21,130 nucleotides of DNA from an uncultured Campylobacter sp. (GTDB taxonomy: Bacteria; Campylobacterota; Campylobacteria; Campylobacterales; Campylobacteraceae): assembly GCA_937965895.1 (NCBI GenBank), contig CALCKS010000100.1, positions 1 through 21,130 of the forward strand, written 5' to 3'. The translations under genes were made by a program, and so were the position numbers. Positions 1 to 7,241 of this stretch are shown in pieces. Each line of letters opens with the position of its first letter. The stretch's first letter is position 1. Under the pieces are notes generated by a model. The model did no database searches. It worked only from the letters and a program-made list of their open reading frames with translations, and was not told where the DNA came from.

Positions 1-106
1 TCTGGCTGATGTCGTCTATGTTTAGCCCAAGCTGCGCGAGCTTAGCCGAAACGCCTGCTACTATGCCAACTTTGTCCTTACCGATCACCGTTACGATCGC
101 TTTCAT
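1..106 (-). CDS. ACT-domain protein (UPF0237 type), 5' part only
   Basis: Only the first 35 residues are in the window; the gene runs off the left edge. It starts MKAIVTVIGKDKVGIVAGVS and continues to LNIDDISQ, which is the beta-alpha start of a small stand-alone ACT domain; the family is usually about 90 residues. ACT domains bind amino acids or similar small ligands and act as regulatory modules; the ligand of this family is not known to me. The ATG at 104-106 is preceded by TTAGGAGAACG, a good ribosome binding site. It lies 77 nt downstream of mrp on the same strand and may share its transcript, but a long hairpin lies between the two genes. The family call is firm; the function is unknown. 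Confidence 0.8.
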   Translation of the reverse strand, partial: MKAIVTVIGKDKVGIVAGVSAKLAQLGLNIDDISQ

Positions 107-140
107 CGTCGTTCTCCTAAATTTGTAAATTTGCGAGAGT

Positions 141-172
141 TAAAGCCCAAATTTGATCAAATTCGGACTTTA
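141..172 (-). other. 16-bp intercistronic hairpin between mrp and the ACT gene
   Basis: Positions 141-156 and 157-172 form a near-perfect palindrome centred on TGATCA. On the plus strand 14 of 16 pairs match, with C-A at 146/167 and A-C at 149/164. On the minus strand, which carries the mrp transcript, the same two positions become G-U wobbles, so all 16 pairs can form in that RNA. The hairpin starts 12 nt after the mrp stop codon. What follows on the minus strand is not a U-run, so it is not a standard intrinsic terminator; an RNA-stability or processing element is possible. Confidence 0.6.
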
Positions 173-183
173 GATTTTAAATT

Positions 184-1284
184 TTACTTCGAGCAAGCGC
201 TCTTGCCGTCCATCACGGGCTGGATAGACGAGTTGTCCGCGCCGCCGTCATCGTTGATATTTTCGATTATCTCCCACAGCCTAGCCGCCGCTTTTTCGTA
301 GCGTTTAGCCGTAACGGAGTTTGGCTCATAAAAGCTCACCGGCTTGCCGCTGTCGCCGCCCACACGAACAGCCGGCTCGATAGGTATCTCGGCCAGCACT
401 TCGGTGTTATAAGCTTTTGCCACTTCCTCGGTCGTGCCTTTGCCGAATATATCATACTCCTTGCCGCTTTCAGGGCAGATAAATCCGCTCATGTTTTCTA
501 TCACGCCGGCGATCGGGATGTGAAGCTTTTCAAACATATCAAGTGCTCTTTTGCTATCATCAAGCGCCACTACTTGCGGCGTCGTGACGCACACGCCGGC
601 CGTCACAGGCACGCTTTGAGCTAGGGTTAGCTGCGCGTCGCCCGTTCCCGGAGGCATATCGAGGAACAATACGTCCAGCTCACTCCAAAATACGTCTTTT
701 AGTAGCTGCTCAATAGCTTTCATTATCATCGAGCCGCGCCAGATGAGGCTCATGCCTTCTTCCATTAGCACGCCCATACTCATCATCTCGACACCGTGAG
801 TTAGGATCGGTTTTAGCTTGTTGCCGACGACTTGCGGCTGAGTGCCTACTTCGCCCAGCATTCTAGGGATGTTTGGACCGTAGATATCGGCGTCTAGGAT
901 GCCTACTTTTTTGCCTAGCTTTGCCATCGAGATAGCTAAATTTAGCGTCGTAGTGCTCTTGCCCACGCCGCCTTTGCCAGAGCTTACCATTACGAAATTT
1001 TTGATCTGCGGAGCGATGTTTTTACCGCTTTGGCTGTTGCTTTTTTCCTCGGGGATTTTTGGCTGGATGATGCTAACAACGCATTCGTTTGAGCCCATCA
1101 CGCGCTTTATATCGGTTCGCAGCTCGTTTGCTACGTCCGGATTTGAGCTTACGATCTCGACCTCGATTAAAATTTTCTCGCCGATTTCGACGTTTTTTAC
1201 GAATCCAAAGCTCACGATATCTTTCTCAAAGCCGGGATATATCACGCCTTTTAGTCTGTTTAAGACATCCTCTTTACTTAACAT
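184..1284 (-). CDS. mrp: Mrp/ApbC-type iron-sulfur cluster carrier ATPase
   Basis: A 366-residue cytoplasmic P-loop NTPase that binds and passes on [4Fe-4S] clusters. Residues 1-75 are the MIP18/DUF59 domain (begins MLSKEDVLNRLKGV). The deviant Walker A GKGGVGKST is at 103-111, followed by DADIYGPNIPRMLG (131-144) and DMPPGTGDAQLT (209-220), all typical of the Mrp family. The usual C-terminal CxxC that bridges a cluster between two subunits reads CPES at 270-273, so the second cysteine is absent; from memory other epsilonproteobacterial Mrp proteins share this. The ATG start lies inside the end of thiC (11-nt overlap) with AAGGAGAAAA just upstream, so the two are probably translationally coupled. 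In Salmonella, loss of ApbC impairs ThiC-dependent thiamine synthesis, so the pairing makes biochemical sense. Orthologue of Cj1606c by gene order. Confidence 0.93.
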   Translation of the reverse strand: MLSKEDVLNRLKGVIYPGFEKDIVSFGFVKNVEIGEKILIEVEIVSSNPDVANELRTDIKRVMGSNECVVSIIQPKIPEEKSNSQSGKNIAPQIKNFVMVSSGKGGVGKSTTTLNLAISMAKLGKKVGILDADIYGPNIPRMLGEVGTQPQVVGNKLKPILTHGVEMMSMGVLMEEGMSLIWRGSMIMKAIEQLLKDVFWSELDVLFLDMPPGTGDAQLTLAQSVPVTAGVCVTTPQVVALDDSKRALDMFEKLHIPIAGVIENMSGFICPESGKEYDIFGKGTTEEVAKAYNTEVLAEIPIEPAVRVGGDSGKPVSFYEPNSVTAKRYEKAAARLWEIIENINDDGGADNSSIQPVMDGKSACSK

Positions 1285-2608
1285 TTTTCTCCTTCATTAG
1301 ATTTTTTGAAATTTTATACGCGCAAAATTTAGGCCCGCACATCGAGCAAAATTCCGCCTTTTTAAACGACTCTTGCGGCAAGCTCTCATCATGCAGCTCG
1401 CGCGCTCTTTGGGGATCTAGGCTGAGCTCAAACTGCCTGTTCCAGTCAAAAGCGTATCTAGCGTCGCTCATCGCGTGATCGCGCTCTATGGCTCCAGCCT
1501 TGCCTAGCGCGATGTCGGCTGCGTGAGCGGCGATTTTATGCGCTACGATGCCCTCTCTCACATCGTTTGCATTAGGTAGGCCTAGGTGCTCTTTGGGCGT
1601 AACATAGCACAGCATCGATGCTCCGTAAAAGGCCGCCATCGTCCCGCCGATAGCCGAAGTGATGTGATCGTACCCCGCGCCGATATCCGTAGGTAGCGGT
1701 CCTAGCACGTAAAAAGGCGCGCCGTGGCACAGCTCGCATTCTATTTTCATATTATACTCTATTTGGTTTAAAGGAATATGACCCGGCCCCTCGATCATCA
1801 CCTGCACGTTTTTCTCCCATGCGCGCAGCGTCAGCTCGCCTAAAACCCGCAGTTCGCTAAGCTGAGCTTCATCAGTCGCGTCGTATAAGCAGCCAGGACG
1901 CAACCCGTCGCCAAGAGATAGCGCGACGTCGTGAGCGGCGCAAATTTCTAAAATGTCGTCAAAGGCCTCGTAAAACGGGTTTTCCTTATGATGATGCATC
2001 ATCCAGCTAGCAGTTAAGCTACCGCCGCGGCTAACGATACCCATCTTGCGTTTTGCGACCAGCGGCATAAATTTGAGTAAAAAGCCCGCGTGTATCGTAA
2101 AGTAGCTAACGCCCTGACGCGCCTGCTTTTCAAGCGTTTTTAGGATGTCCGCCGCCTTCAAATTTTCGACCTCTTTTATATCATGGATGATCTGATACAT
2201 CGGCACGGTGCCTATGGGAACGGTGGAGTTTGCGATTATCGCGCTTCTAATGGCATCTAGATCGCCGCCAGTGCTTAGATCCATGACCGTATCGGCGCCG
2301 TATTTTAGGCAAATTTGCAGCTTTTCAAGCTCGGCGCAGATATCGCTGCTTAGGCTTGAGTTGCCGATATTTGCGTTGATTTTGGTTTTTGCCTCTCTGC
2401 CGATCGCCATCGGGAGCAAATTTTCGTGATGGATGTTGGCGGGGATTATCATCTTGCCCGCGGCGACCTCGCTTCTAACGACCTCGCGATCTAGCATTTC
2501 AGCCTGCGCTACGTAGTTCATCTCGGGCGTTATTACGCCTTTTTTAGCATAGTACATCTGCGTCGGAGTTTTGTCGGCGGAGTCAAATTTGACCCGAAAT
2601 TCTTTCAT
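1274..2608 (-). CDS. thiC: phosphomethylpyrimidine synthase ThiC
   Basis: A 444-residue radical-SAM enzyme that converts aminoimidazole ribotide to HMP phosphate, the pyrimidine half of thiamine. The C-terminal cluster motif CSMCGPKFC (C421, C424, C429; CX2CX4C) binds the [4Fe-4S] cluster. The core shows ThiC signatures such as MDLSTGGDLDAIR, SLGDGLRPGCLYDATDEAQ and MIEGPGHIPLNQIEYNM. The length fits the shorter bacterial ThiC without the N-terminal extension. The ATG has AAGGAGCGAAAC before it. No TPP riboswitch is visible: only 99 nt separate it from the divergent ispDF and they show no THI-box-like structure. It overlaps mrp by 11 nt, placing a cluster-dependent enzyme and a cluster carrier in one transcript. 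In C. jejuni thiC is elsewhere (from memory), so this linkage is not universal in the genus. Confidence 0.96.
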   Translation of the reverse strand: MKEFRVKFDSADKTPTQMYYAKKGVITPEMNYVAQAEMLDREVVRSEVAAGKMIIPANIHHENLLPMAIGREAKTKINANIGNSSLSSDICAELEKLQICLKYGADTVMDLSTGGDLDAIRSAIIANSTVPIGTVPMYQIIHDIKEVENLKAADILKTLEKQARQGVSYFTIHAGFLLKFMPLVAKRKMGIVSRGGSLTASWMMHHHKENPFYEAFDDILEICAAHDVALSLGDGLRPGCLYDATDEAQLSELRVLGELTLRAWEKNVQVMIEGPGHIPLNQIEYNMKIECELCHGAPFYVLGPLPTDIGAGYDHITSAIGGTMAAFYGASMLCYVTPKEHLGLPNANDVREGIVAHKIAAHAADIALGKAGAIERDHAMSDARYAFDWNRQFELSLDPQRARELHDESLPQESFKKAEFCSMCGPKFCAYKISKNLMKEKNVK

Positions 2609-2671
2609 GTTTCGCTCCTTAAAATTTTGGTTCTAATCTTACTCAAAAAAGATAAAAACAAGCTTTTAGGA

Positions 2672-2679
2672 TGTATAAT
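2672..2679 (+). promoter_or_regulatory. extended -10 promoter of ispDF
   Basis: TGTATAAT at 2672-2679 is an exact -10 hexamer with an adjacent upstream TG. It lies about 28 nt before the TTG start of ispDF, giving a leader of roughly 20 nt with the ribosome binding site. The A-rich stretch upstream and the lack of a clear -35 fit Campylobacter sigma-70 promoters. Confidence 0.6.
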
Positions 2680-2707
2680 ATCGTAACACTTCGCCAAAGG
2701 AGAAATT

Positions 2708-3838
2708 TTGCTAGACGTTACGCTGATAATGCTCGGAGCCGGAAGCTCCAGCCGTTTTGAAATGCCCGTTAAAAAGCAGTGGTTGCGCGCCCACGGCGAT
2801 CCGTTATGGCTCTTTGCGGCTAAAAATTTAAGCTCGCACTATGCTTTTAAAGAGATAATCATCGCCTCAAACGAGGAAAAATATATGAGTAAATTTGCCC
2901 CAACGTATCGCTTCGTAAAAGGCGGCGCGACCCGTCAAGAGAGCCTAAAAAACGCGCTTAAGCTCGTCCAAAGCGAATTTGTTTTAGTTAGCGACATCGC
3001 TCGTCCGATGATTAGCGCCGAGCTTTTCTCGCGTATAATGGGCGGCATCCAAAACGCCGACTGCGTCGTGCCTGCGCTAAAAGTGCCGGATACCGTTTAT
3101 CTAGGGTCCCAGGCCGTCGATAGAGAGCAGATCAAGCTCATCCAGACTCCGCAGCTCTCGCGCACGGCAATGCTAAAAAGCGCGCTTGAAGCGGGTCAAA
3201 TTTACACCGACGATAGCTCGGCGATAGCGGCTGCGGGCGGTAAAATTTGGTACGTGCAGGGCGATGAAAACGCTAGAAAAATCACATTTAAAGACGACCT
3301 TTCTAAAATTTGCGGCCTTGGCGCGCCGTCAAGCGAAATTTACGTGGGCAACGGTTTTGACGTGCATGCCTTTGAAGAAGATAAAAAAGAGGGAAGTTTC
3401 GTAACAATCGGTGGCGAAAAAATCCCTTTTGAACGAAATTTAAAGGCCCACTCCGACGGCGACGTAGCTATCCACGCGCTAATCGACGCCATACTAGGAG
3501 CGGCCGGACTCGGCGATATAGGCGAGCATTTCCCCGATACCGACGATAAATTTAAGGGGGCGGACTCGGCTATGTTACTAAAAGAAGCATATAGGCTCGT
3601 TCAAAGCGTCGGATTTGAGCTTATTAACGCCGACGTCACCGTCATAGCTGAGAGGCCAAAGCTTAGTAAATTTAAATCCGCGATGGAAATAAACATCGCA
3701 AATGCGCTAAATTTAACCCCGAGCCGCATAAACGTAAAGGCCACGACGACCGAGAAGCTAGGCTTTACGGGGCGAGGCGAGGGTATAGCCGCTATGGCGT
3801 CGGCGAGTCTAAAAATTTACGACTGGACGCAAAAATAA
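2708..3838 (+). CDS. ispDF: bifunctional IspD/IspF of the MEP isoprenoid pathway
   Basis: A 376-residue fusion of two enzymes of the methylerythritol phosphate pathway, typical of epsilonproteobacteria. Residues 1-205 are the IspD cytidylyltransferase, with the nucleotide loop GAGSSSRF at 10-17 followed by KKQW. Residues 211-376 are the IspF cyclodiphosphate synthase: metal ligands D218 and H220 in GFDVHAF, H256 in HSDGDVAIHAL, and the C-terminal TTTEKLGFTGRGEGIAA. The start is TTG at 2708, chosen because AAGGAG sits at 2697-2702 at normal spacing and the -10 element at 2674 fits it; the protein then begins directly in the first IspD strand. Eighteen nt separate it from the downstream regulator gene, as in Cj1607-Cj1608, so the two are probably co-transcribed. 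Both halves keep their catalytic motifs. Confidence 0.96.
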   Translation: MLDVTLIMLGAGSSSRFEMPVKKQWLRAHGDPLWLFAAKNLSSHYAFKEIIIASNEEKYMSKFAPTYRFVKGGATRQESLKNALKLVQSEFVLVSDIARPMISAELFSRIMGGIQNADCVVPALKVPDTVYLGSQAVDREQIKLIQTPQLSRTAMLKSALEAGQIYTDDSSAIAAAGGKIWYVQGDENARKITFKDDLSKICGLGAPSSEIYVGNGFDVHAFEEDKKEGSFVTIGGEKIPFERNLKAHSDGDVAIHALIDAILGAAGLGDIGEHFPDTDDKFKGADSAMLLKEAYRLVQSVGFELINADVTVIAERPKLSKFKSAMEINIANALNLTPSRINVKATTTEKLGFTGRGEGIAAMASASLKIYDWTQK

Positions 3839-3856
3839 AACGACGAAAGTAAAAAA

Positions 3857-4783
3857 ATGAGAGTTTTGATAATAGAAAACGAAATCTACCTAGCCCAAAG
3901 CATCGCATCAAAGCTAGAAAATCTAGGCTACGAGTGCGAGATCGCAAGAAGCGCGGCGGAGGCGATGAAAAGCGAGCCTGAGCAGAGGGCAAAGGAGGGC
4001 GCTAAGGACGTGCACTTTGACGTAGTGCTGCTCTCTAGCGCGTTTGCGGGCGACGATACGCTAAAAATCATACAAAAATTTAAAGACTCCGTCGTCATCC
4101 TGCTCATCACGTACATCAGTAACGACACCGTCTCGATCCCGATAAAAGCGGGCGCTAGCGACTACATACAAAAGCCGTTTATGATCGAGGAGCTGGTGCG
4201 AAAGATCAAACATTTCGAGGAGTTTAGGCGTCTGCAAACGTTTATAAAAACCTATCAGGACTACCTAAACTATCATTTTAAGGCCGTCTCGGCGCTAAAT
4301 TTCGACTTTAAGCGCATAAAGCTACCGCTTCTCATAAAGTGCAATAAAATGATAAATGCCGATAATTTCGTTTTCGAGTACGCAAAGGCGCTAAATTTGA
4401 GCTTCAAATACGTCCCGCTAGAGCCAGGCATCGACGTAGAGGCCATAGCCGCGGCAAATCCGCGCACGCTTTTGTATTTTTCAAATTTTCAAATTTTACG
4501 TCAAGAGGCTAAAAATCAGATCGTATCTCTCGCCGCTAAACGCAAGCTCATCGCAAGCTCGACCAATCCGAACGAAGAAGCGCCGATGGAGACGCTAAAC
4601 ATCGCAAGCGACGAAAAAAATTTCCAAATCGACGAAATTTTGACGATCGACGACTATATCAAGCACATCATCGTAAACTATCAGGACAAATACCCCGACA
4701 CCGAGCTTAGCAAAAAGCTAGGCATCTCGCGCAAATCGCTTTGGGAAAAGAGGAAAAAATATGACGTCGTCAAGAAAAAATAA
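3857..4783 (+). CDS. cemR: orphan atypical response regulator, CemR/HP1021 type
   Basis: A 308-residue cytoplasmic DNA-binding regulator. Residues 1-120 are a receiver fold (MRVLIIENE... SDYIQKPF, conserved Lys at 106), but the phosphoacceptor Asp is replaced: the third strand reads DVVLLSSAF, with Ser60 at the Asp position. Residues ~155-235 look like a worn remnant of the AAA+ domain of NtrC-type regulators (LPLLIKCNKM; RTLLYFSNFQILRQEA) without Walker motifs. Residues 278-300 are a Fis-type helix-turn-helix (YPDTELSKKLGISRKSLWEKR). Gene order ispDF - regulator - sat-like matches Cj1608, described as CemR, a regulator of energy metabolism; the Helicobacter counterpart HP1021 binds oriC and senses redox state through cysteines. 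Only two cysteines (C27, C162) are present here. No partner kinase gene is adjacent. Confidence 0.87.
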   Translation: MRVLIIENEIYLAQSIASKLENLGYECEIARSAAEAMKSEPEQRAKEGAKDVHFDVVLLSSAFAGDDTLKIIQKFKDSVVILLITYISNDTVSIPIKAGASDYIQKPFMIEELVRKIKHFEEFRRLQTFIKTYQDYLNYHFKAVSALNFDFKRIKLPLLIKCNKMINADNFVFEYAKALNLSFKYVPLEPGIDVEAIAAANPRTLLYFSNFQILRQEAKNQIVSLAAKRKLIASSTNPNEEAPMETLNIASDEKNFQIDEILTIDDYIKHIIVNYQDKYPDTELSKKLGISRKSLWEKRKKYDVVKKK

Positions 4784-5945
4784 CGCCGTTTGGATAAACG
4801 ACGAGGCTTTCGGCGCGCTTGATCTCATAGAAAATCAAATTTTTAGTAAATTTAACCGCCTGATGAACGAAAAAGAAGCGAACGAGATCTATGAGACGGG
4901 CTTTTTGGCCGGCGAGCCGATGCCATATACTTTCGTCTTCGCTCCGCACGGCAAGCGCAACCAAGAAACGATAAAAAACGCCTCAAAGGGCGATCATATC
5001 GAGCTTATCAACGGCGGCAAGGTTGTGGGGTATATCGAGGTCGGCGAGGTTTTTAAATTTAACGCCGAAAAAAGCTCGCAAAATATCTTTCGCGCCAACG
5101 AAGCCGCGCCCGCGCAACAAAGCCAAAGCGGCGAACTGGCCGTGAGCGGCGAGATAAAAATCTACGACGACAAGCTAGCCGAGGTAAGAAAGCTCATCGA
5201 AGAGGTCAAAAGAGAGCAAAACGTCCGCAAGGTCTCGGCGATCATGCTAACCGCGGAGCCCTTTAACCGCGCGCACGAGCGCCTCATCAGGATGACGATA
5301 GATAGCTCTGATCTGGTGTTGCTATTTTTACTAAAAAGCCACGGCGCGGACGAGATGATGAGCTTTTCTCTCAAAAAAAGCGTGCTAGAATACTTCATCC
5401 AAAACTACGTCCCCAAAAACCGCCTGATCATCGTGCCTTTTGAGAACTCAAACCTCTTTAGCTCGCACCTAAATCCTACGCTAGAGTGCATCGCGGCGCA
5501 TAGGCTGGGTGCTCATAAGCTAATAGTCGGGCAAAATCACGCGGGTATCGGGATGTTTTACGATCACAACGTCGCTCACACGGTACTAGAACGCTACAAA
5601 AACGATCTAAATTTAGATATCGTAGTACTGCCCGAGCTCGTCTACTGCGACGAGTGCAAGACGCTAGTTAGCACCAAGACCTGCCCGCACGGCCAACATC
5701 ACCATATCAAATACCACGCCCAGACGCTAAAAACCTTGCTGCTAGCGGGCATCTTGCCTCCTGCGATCCTCATGCGGCGCGACATCTCGGCGATGATATT
5801 GAGCGAGCTTTTCCCGAACCGATTTGAAAATATCCAAAAGCTTTGCGACGATCTTTTTCCTAGCAATGGACTGCTCGAAAAGCAGACGGATAGGGAGTTT
5901 TACGAAAATTTGATGAAGCTTTATCAGACGACGTCGCTGACTTAA
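4761..5945 (+). CDS. sat: ATP-sulfurylase-like protein with altered active site (Cj1609 type)
   Basis: A 394-residue homologue of sulfate adenylyltransferase: N-terminal PUA-like region (to ~155), nucleotidyltransferase domain (~155-345), and a zinc-type cluster C296, C299, C308, H310 (YCDECKTLVSTKTCPH) as in bacterial and archaeal enzymes. The overall alignment is clear, but the signature QTRNPxHRAHE reads LTAEPFNRAHE (163-173): Gln, Arg, Asn and the first His of HxxH are all changed. The second motif GRDHAG reads GQNHAG (257-262). These include the arginines that bind sulfate in known enzymes, so ordinary ATP sulfurylase activity is doubtful. Campylobacter is also not expected to assimilate sulfate. 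The ATG overlaps the upstream regulator by 23 nt, with AGAGG before it, so the two are coupled. Family membership is firm; the reaction is unknown. Confidence 0.82.
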   Translation: MTSSRKNNAVWINDEAFGALDLIENQIFSKFNRLMNEKEANEIYETGFLAGEPMPYTFVFAPHGKRNQETIKNASKGDHIELINGGKVVGYIEVGEVFKFNAEKSSQNIFRANEAAPAQQSQSGELAVSGEIKIYDDKLAEVRKLIEEVKREQNVRKVSAIMLTAEPFNRAHERLIRMTIDSSDLVLLFLLKSHGADEMMSFSLKKSVLEYFIQNYVPKNRLIIVPFENSNLFSSHLNPTLECIAAHRLGAHKLIVGQNHAGIGMFYDHNVAHTVLERYKNDLNLDIVVLPELVYCDECKTLVSTKTCPHGQHHHIKYHAQTLKTLLLAGILPPAILMRRDISAMILSELFPNRFENIQKLCDDLFPSNGLLEKQTDREFYENLMKLYQTTSLT

Positions 5946-5947
5946 AT

Positions 5948-6121
5948 TTGCTTTTGGCTTTTTCTGCGTCGAAGTATCGTTTATTGCTGTATGCATGCGT
6001 TGTTTGTTCGGCGCTTTTTGCCTATTTAGCACAGACGTATGGTGCTTTTCTATTATGGCTCGTTTTGTGGAGTGTGCTTTGCAGCTTTGTCGCGCTTGCA
6101 GTTGCTTCCCAAGAGCCATAA
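5948..6121 (+). CDS. possible small two-TM membrane protein
   Basis: Translating from the TTG at 5948 gives 57 residues ending at TAA 6119-6121. The product is strongly hydrophobic: YRLLLYACVVCSALFAYLA, a short QTYG turn, then AFLLWLVLWSVLCSFVALAVA, ending SQEP. This looks like a two-helix membrane hairpin with a Lys/Arg pair before the first helix. The start follows the sat-like stop codon by two bases, so it could be read by coupling. Against it: no clear Shine-Dalgarno, a TTG start, and no family that I recognise. It may also be the remnant of a longer gene. Confidence 0.35.
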   Translation: MLLAFSASKYRLLLYACVVCSALFAYLAQTYGAFLLWLVLWSVLCSFVALAVASQEP

Positions 6122-6585
6122 ATTTGCAGTGCGAAGCAGGGGAAGAGTTAAATTTAGCTCGGAAAACTACGCGTTTTATAACCGCTAAAATTTACTGAGC
6201 GAGTGCTTGCATTAGCGTTGCGAGCTGACCGTTTTGCGATATCTTATCTTTGCTTTTGCGTTCAAATTTGCAAATTTTACTCGCCGAGACCCGCACCGCA
6301 AAAACGCTAAAATTTGGAGTTCTGTATTTACTACACGAGGCGGAACTGCGGCTTATTTGTGCAATGCATCGTGCTGCGGCTAGCGTCAAATTTGACGATA
6401 TTAACGGTGCTGCGGCGAATTTGTATTGTAGTTTGGAAATTTTAAATTTGATTGCCGAAAGGACTGGATAAAATTTGCGGTTGTAAAATTTAATAAATTT
6501 AATGCTTTTTGCCTTCAAATTTGAAAATATCCGAAATCGGCGAAAATTTGGCGTCCGAATTTTGAAATTTGCAAGCTAAATTTGC

Positions 6586-6591
6586 TAAAAT
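6586..6591 (+). promoter_or_regulatory. possible -10 element upstream of pgpA
   Basis: TAAAAT in the context TTTGCTAAAATCGCG lies about 65 nt before the pgpA ATG. The same GCTAAAATCGC string occurs on the minus strand upstream of the HIT gene near 18750. One mismatch to TATAAT and no -35; weak support. Confidence 0.3.
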
Positions 6592-6654
6592 CGCGCTAAA
6601 AATCGGCGAGTAAAATGCGCCATTTATGATTTAAATTTGATTTCAAGGAAAATT

Positions 6655-7152
6655 ATGCAAAGGTTATTTTTAATGTTTTTTGGCGCTGGCCTAAGCCCCA
6701 AAGCTCCAGGCACAGTGGGTTCTATAGCAGGTGCGGTCGCAGCGTATGGATTTTTGATGTTTTTGCCCGCTTCCACGCTGTTTTTAGTTTCGATTTGCCT
6801 TTTTTTATATAGCATCAAGATCATCGACGACTATGAGGCAAAAACTGGCATACACGATCACGGCAGCATCGTGATAGACGAGGTTGCGGGCGTTTGGCTG
6901 GCGATTTCTATCAGCGGCGCTACGGCGGTGCAGTTTATGCTATCGGTTTTGTTTTTTAGGGCGTTTGACATCATAAAGCCCTCCGTGATCGGTCGTATCG
7001 ACAAAAATGTAAAAGGCGGGCTTGGCGTGATGGGCGATGATATGGTTGCGGGGCTTTTTGCGGGGCTTCTTAGTGCGATTTGCTACGAGGCTGTGACGAA
7101 AATCGGACTTGACTATGAGTGGATTAAATTTGAGCTGCCGTTTGTGAAGTAA
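6655..7152 (+). CDS. pgpA: phosphatidylglycerophosphatase A
   Basis: A 165-residue inner-membrane phosphatase that dephosphorylates phosphatidylglycerol phosphate to phosphatidylglycerol. Family signatures are present: GAGLSPKAPGTVGSIAG near the N-terminus, DHGSIVIDEVAGVWLA in the middle (acidic metal-binding residues) and GVMGDDMVAGLFAG near the C-terminus, separated by hydrophobic helices. The start was set at ATG 6655, which has AAGGAAAATT directly before it; a TTG six codons earlier (6637) is in frame but has no such site. It stands alone on the plus strand with about 700 bp of weakly coding sequence upstream; in C. jejuni it follows sat closely (Cj1610), so the gap is specific to this lineage. 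All expected motifs are intact. Confidence 0.93.
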   Translation: MQRLFLMFFGAGLSPKAPGTVGSIAGAVAAYGFLMFLPASTLFLVSICLFLYSIKIIDDYEAKTGIHDHGSIVIDEVAGVWLAISISGATAVQFMLSVLFFRAFDIIKPSVIGRIDKNVKGGLGVMGDDMVAGLFAGLLSAICYEAVTKIGLDYEWIKFELPFVK

Positions 7153-7168
7153 GTTTATTTGGCGATTT

Positions 7169-7213
7169 TTAGGCGGTTATTAAAATCAAATCCCGTTAAA
7201 ATTTACCGCCTAA
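7169..7213. terminator. possible hairpin terminator after pgpA
   Basis: TTAGGCGGT (7169-7177) and ACCGCCTAA (7205-7213) form a perfect 9-bp stem around a 27-nt loop, 17 nt after the pgpA stop and between converging genes. There is no T-run after the stem on either strand, so it is a weak intrinsic terminator at best. Confidence 0.3.
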
Positions 7214-7241
7214 GTACTCTATATTAGTTTGTGTGTTTTTA

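Larger units (their letters stand above)
5946..6654. other. 709-bp stretch without a confident gene
   Basis: Between the sat-like gene and pgpA no frame has a convincing gene with a ribosome binding site. Reading frames overlap on both strands: a 57-codon hydrophobic frame at 5948-6121 (listed separately), a 73-codon TTG-started plus frame at 6250-6471 and a 108-codon TTG-started minus frame at 6192-6518; the last two oppose each other, so at most one is real. Short AAATTT-type words are dense here. The last part probably holds the pgpA promoter. The rest may be a decayed gene or a long untranslated region. Confidence 0.5.

Noticed and set aside
899..1478. Overlapping plus-strand open frames of 129-133 codons opposite mrp and thiC
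   Set aside because: They lie antisense to two clearly recognised genes, have Arg/Ser/Leu-rich shadow composition and no ribosome binding sites.
2609..2707. TPP riboswitch upstream of thiC
   Set aside because: The space is under 100 nt, shared with the ispDF promoter, and shows no THI-box-like elements or terminator.
6250..6471. Flagellar chaperone-like helical protein
   Set aside because: The helical pattern vaguely recalls FliS, but the frame is short, TTG-started, opposed by another frame, and no real motif can be named.
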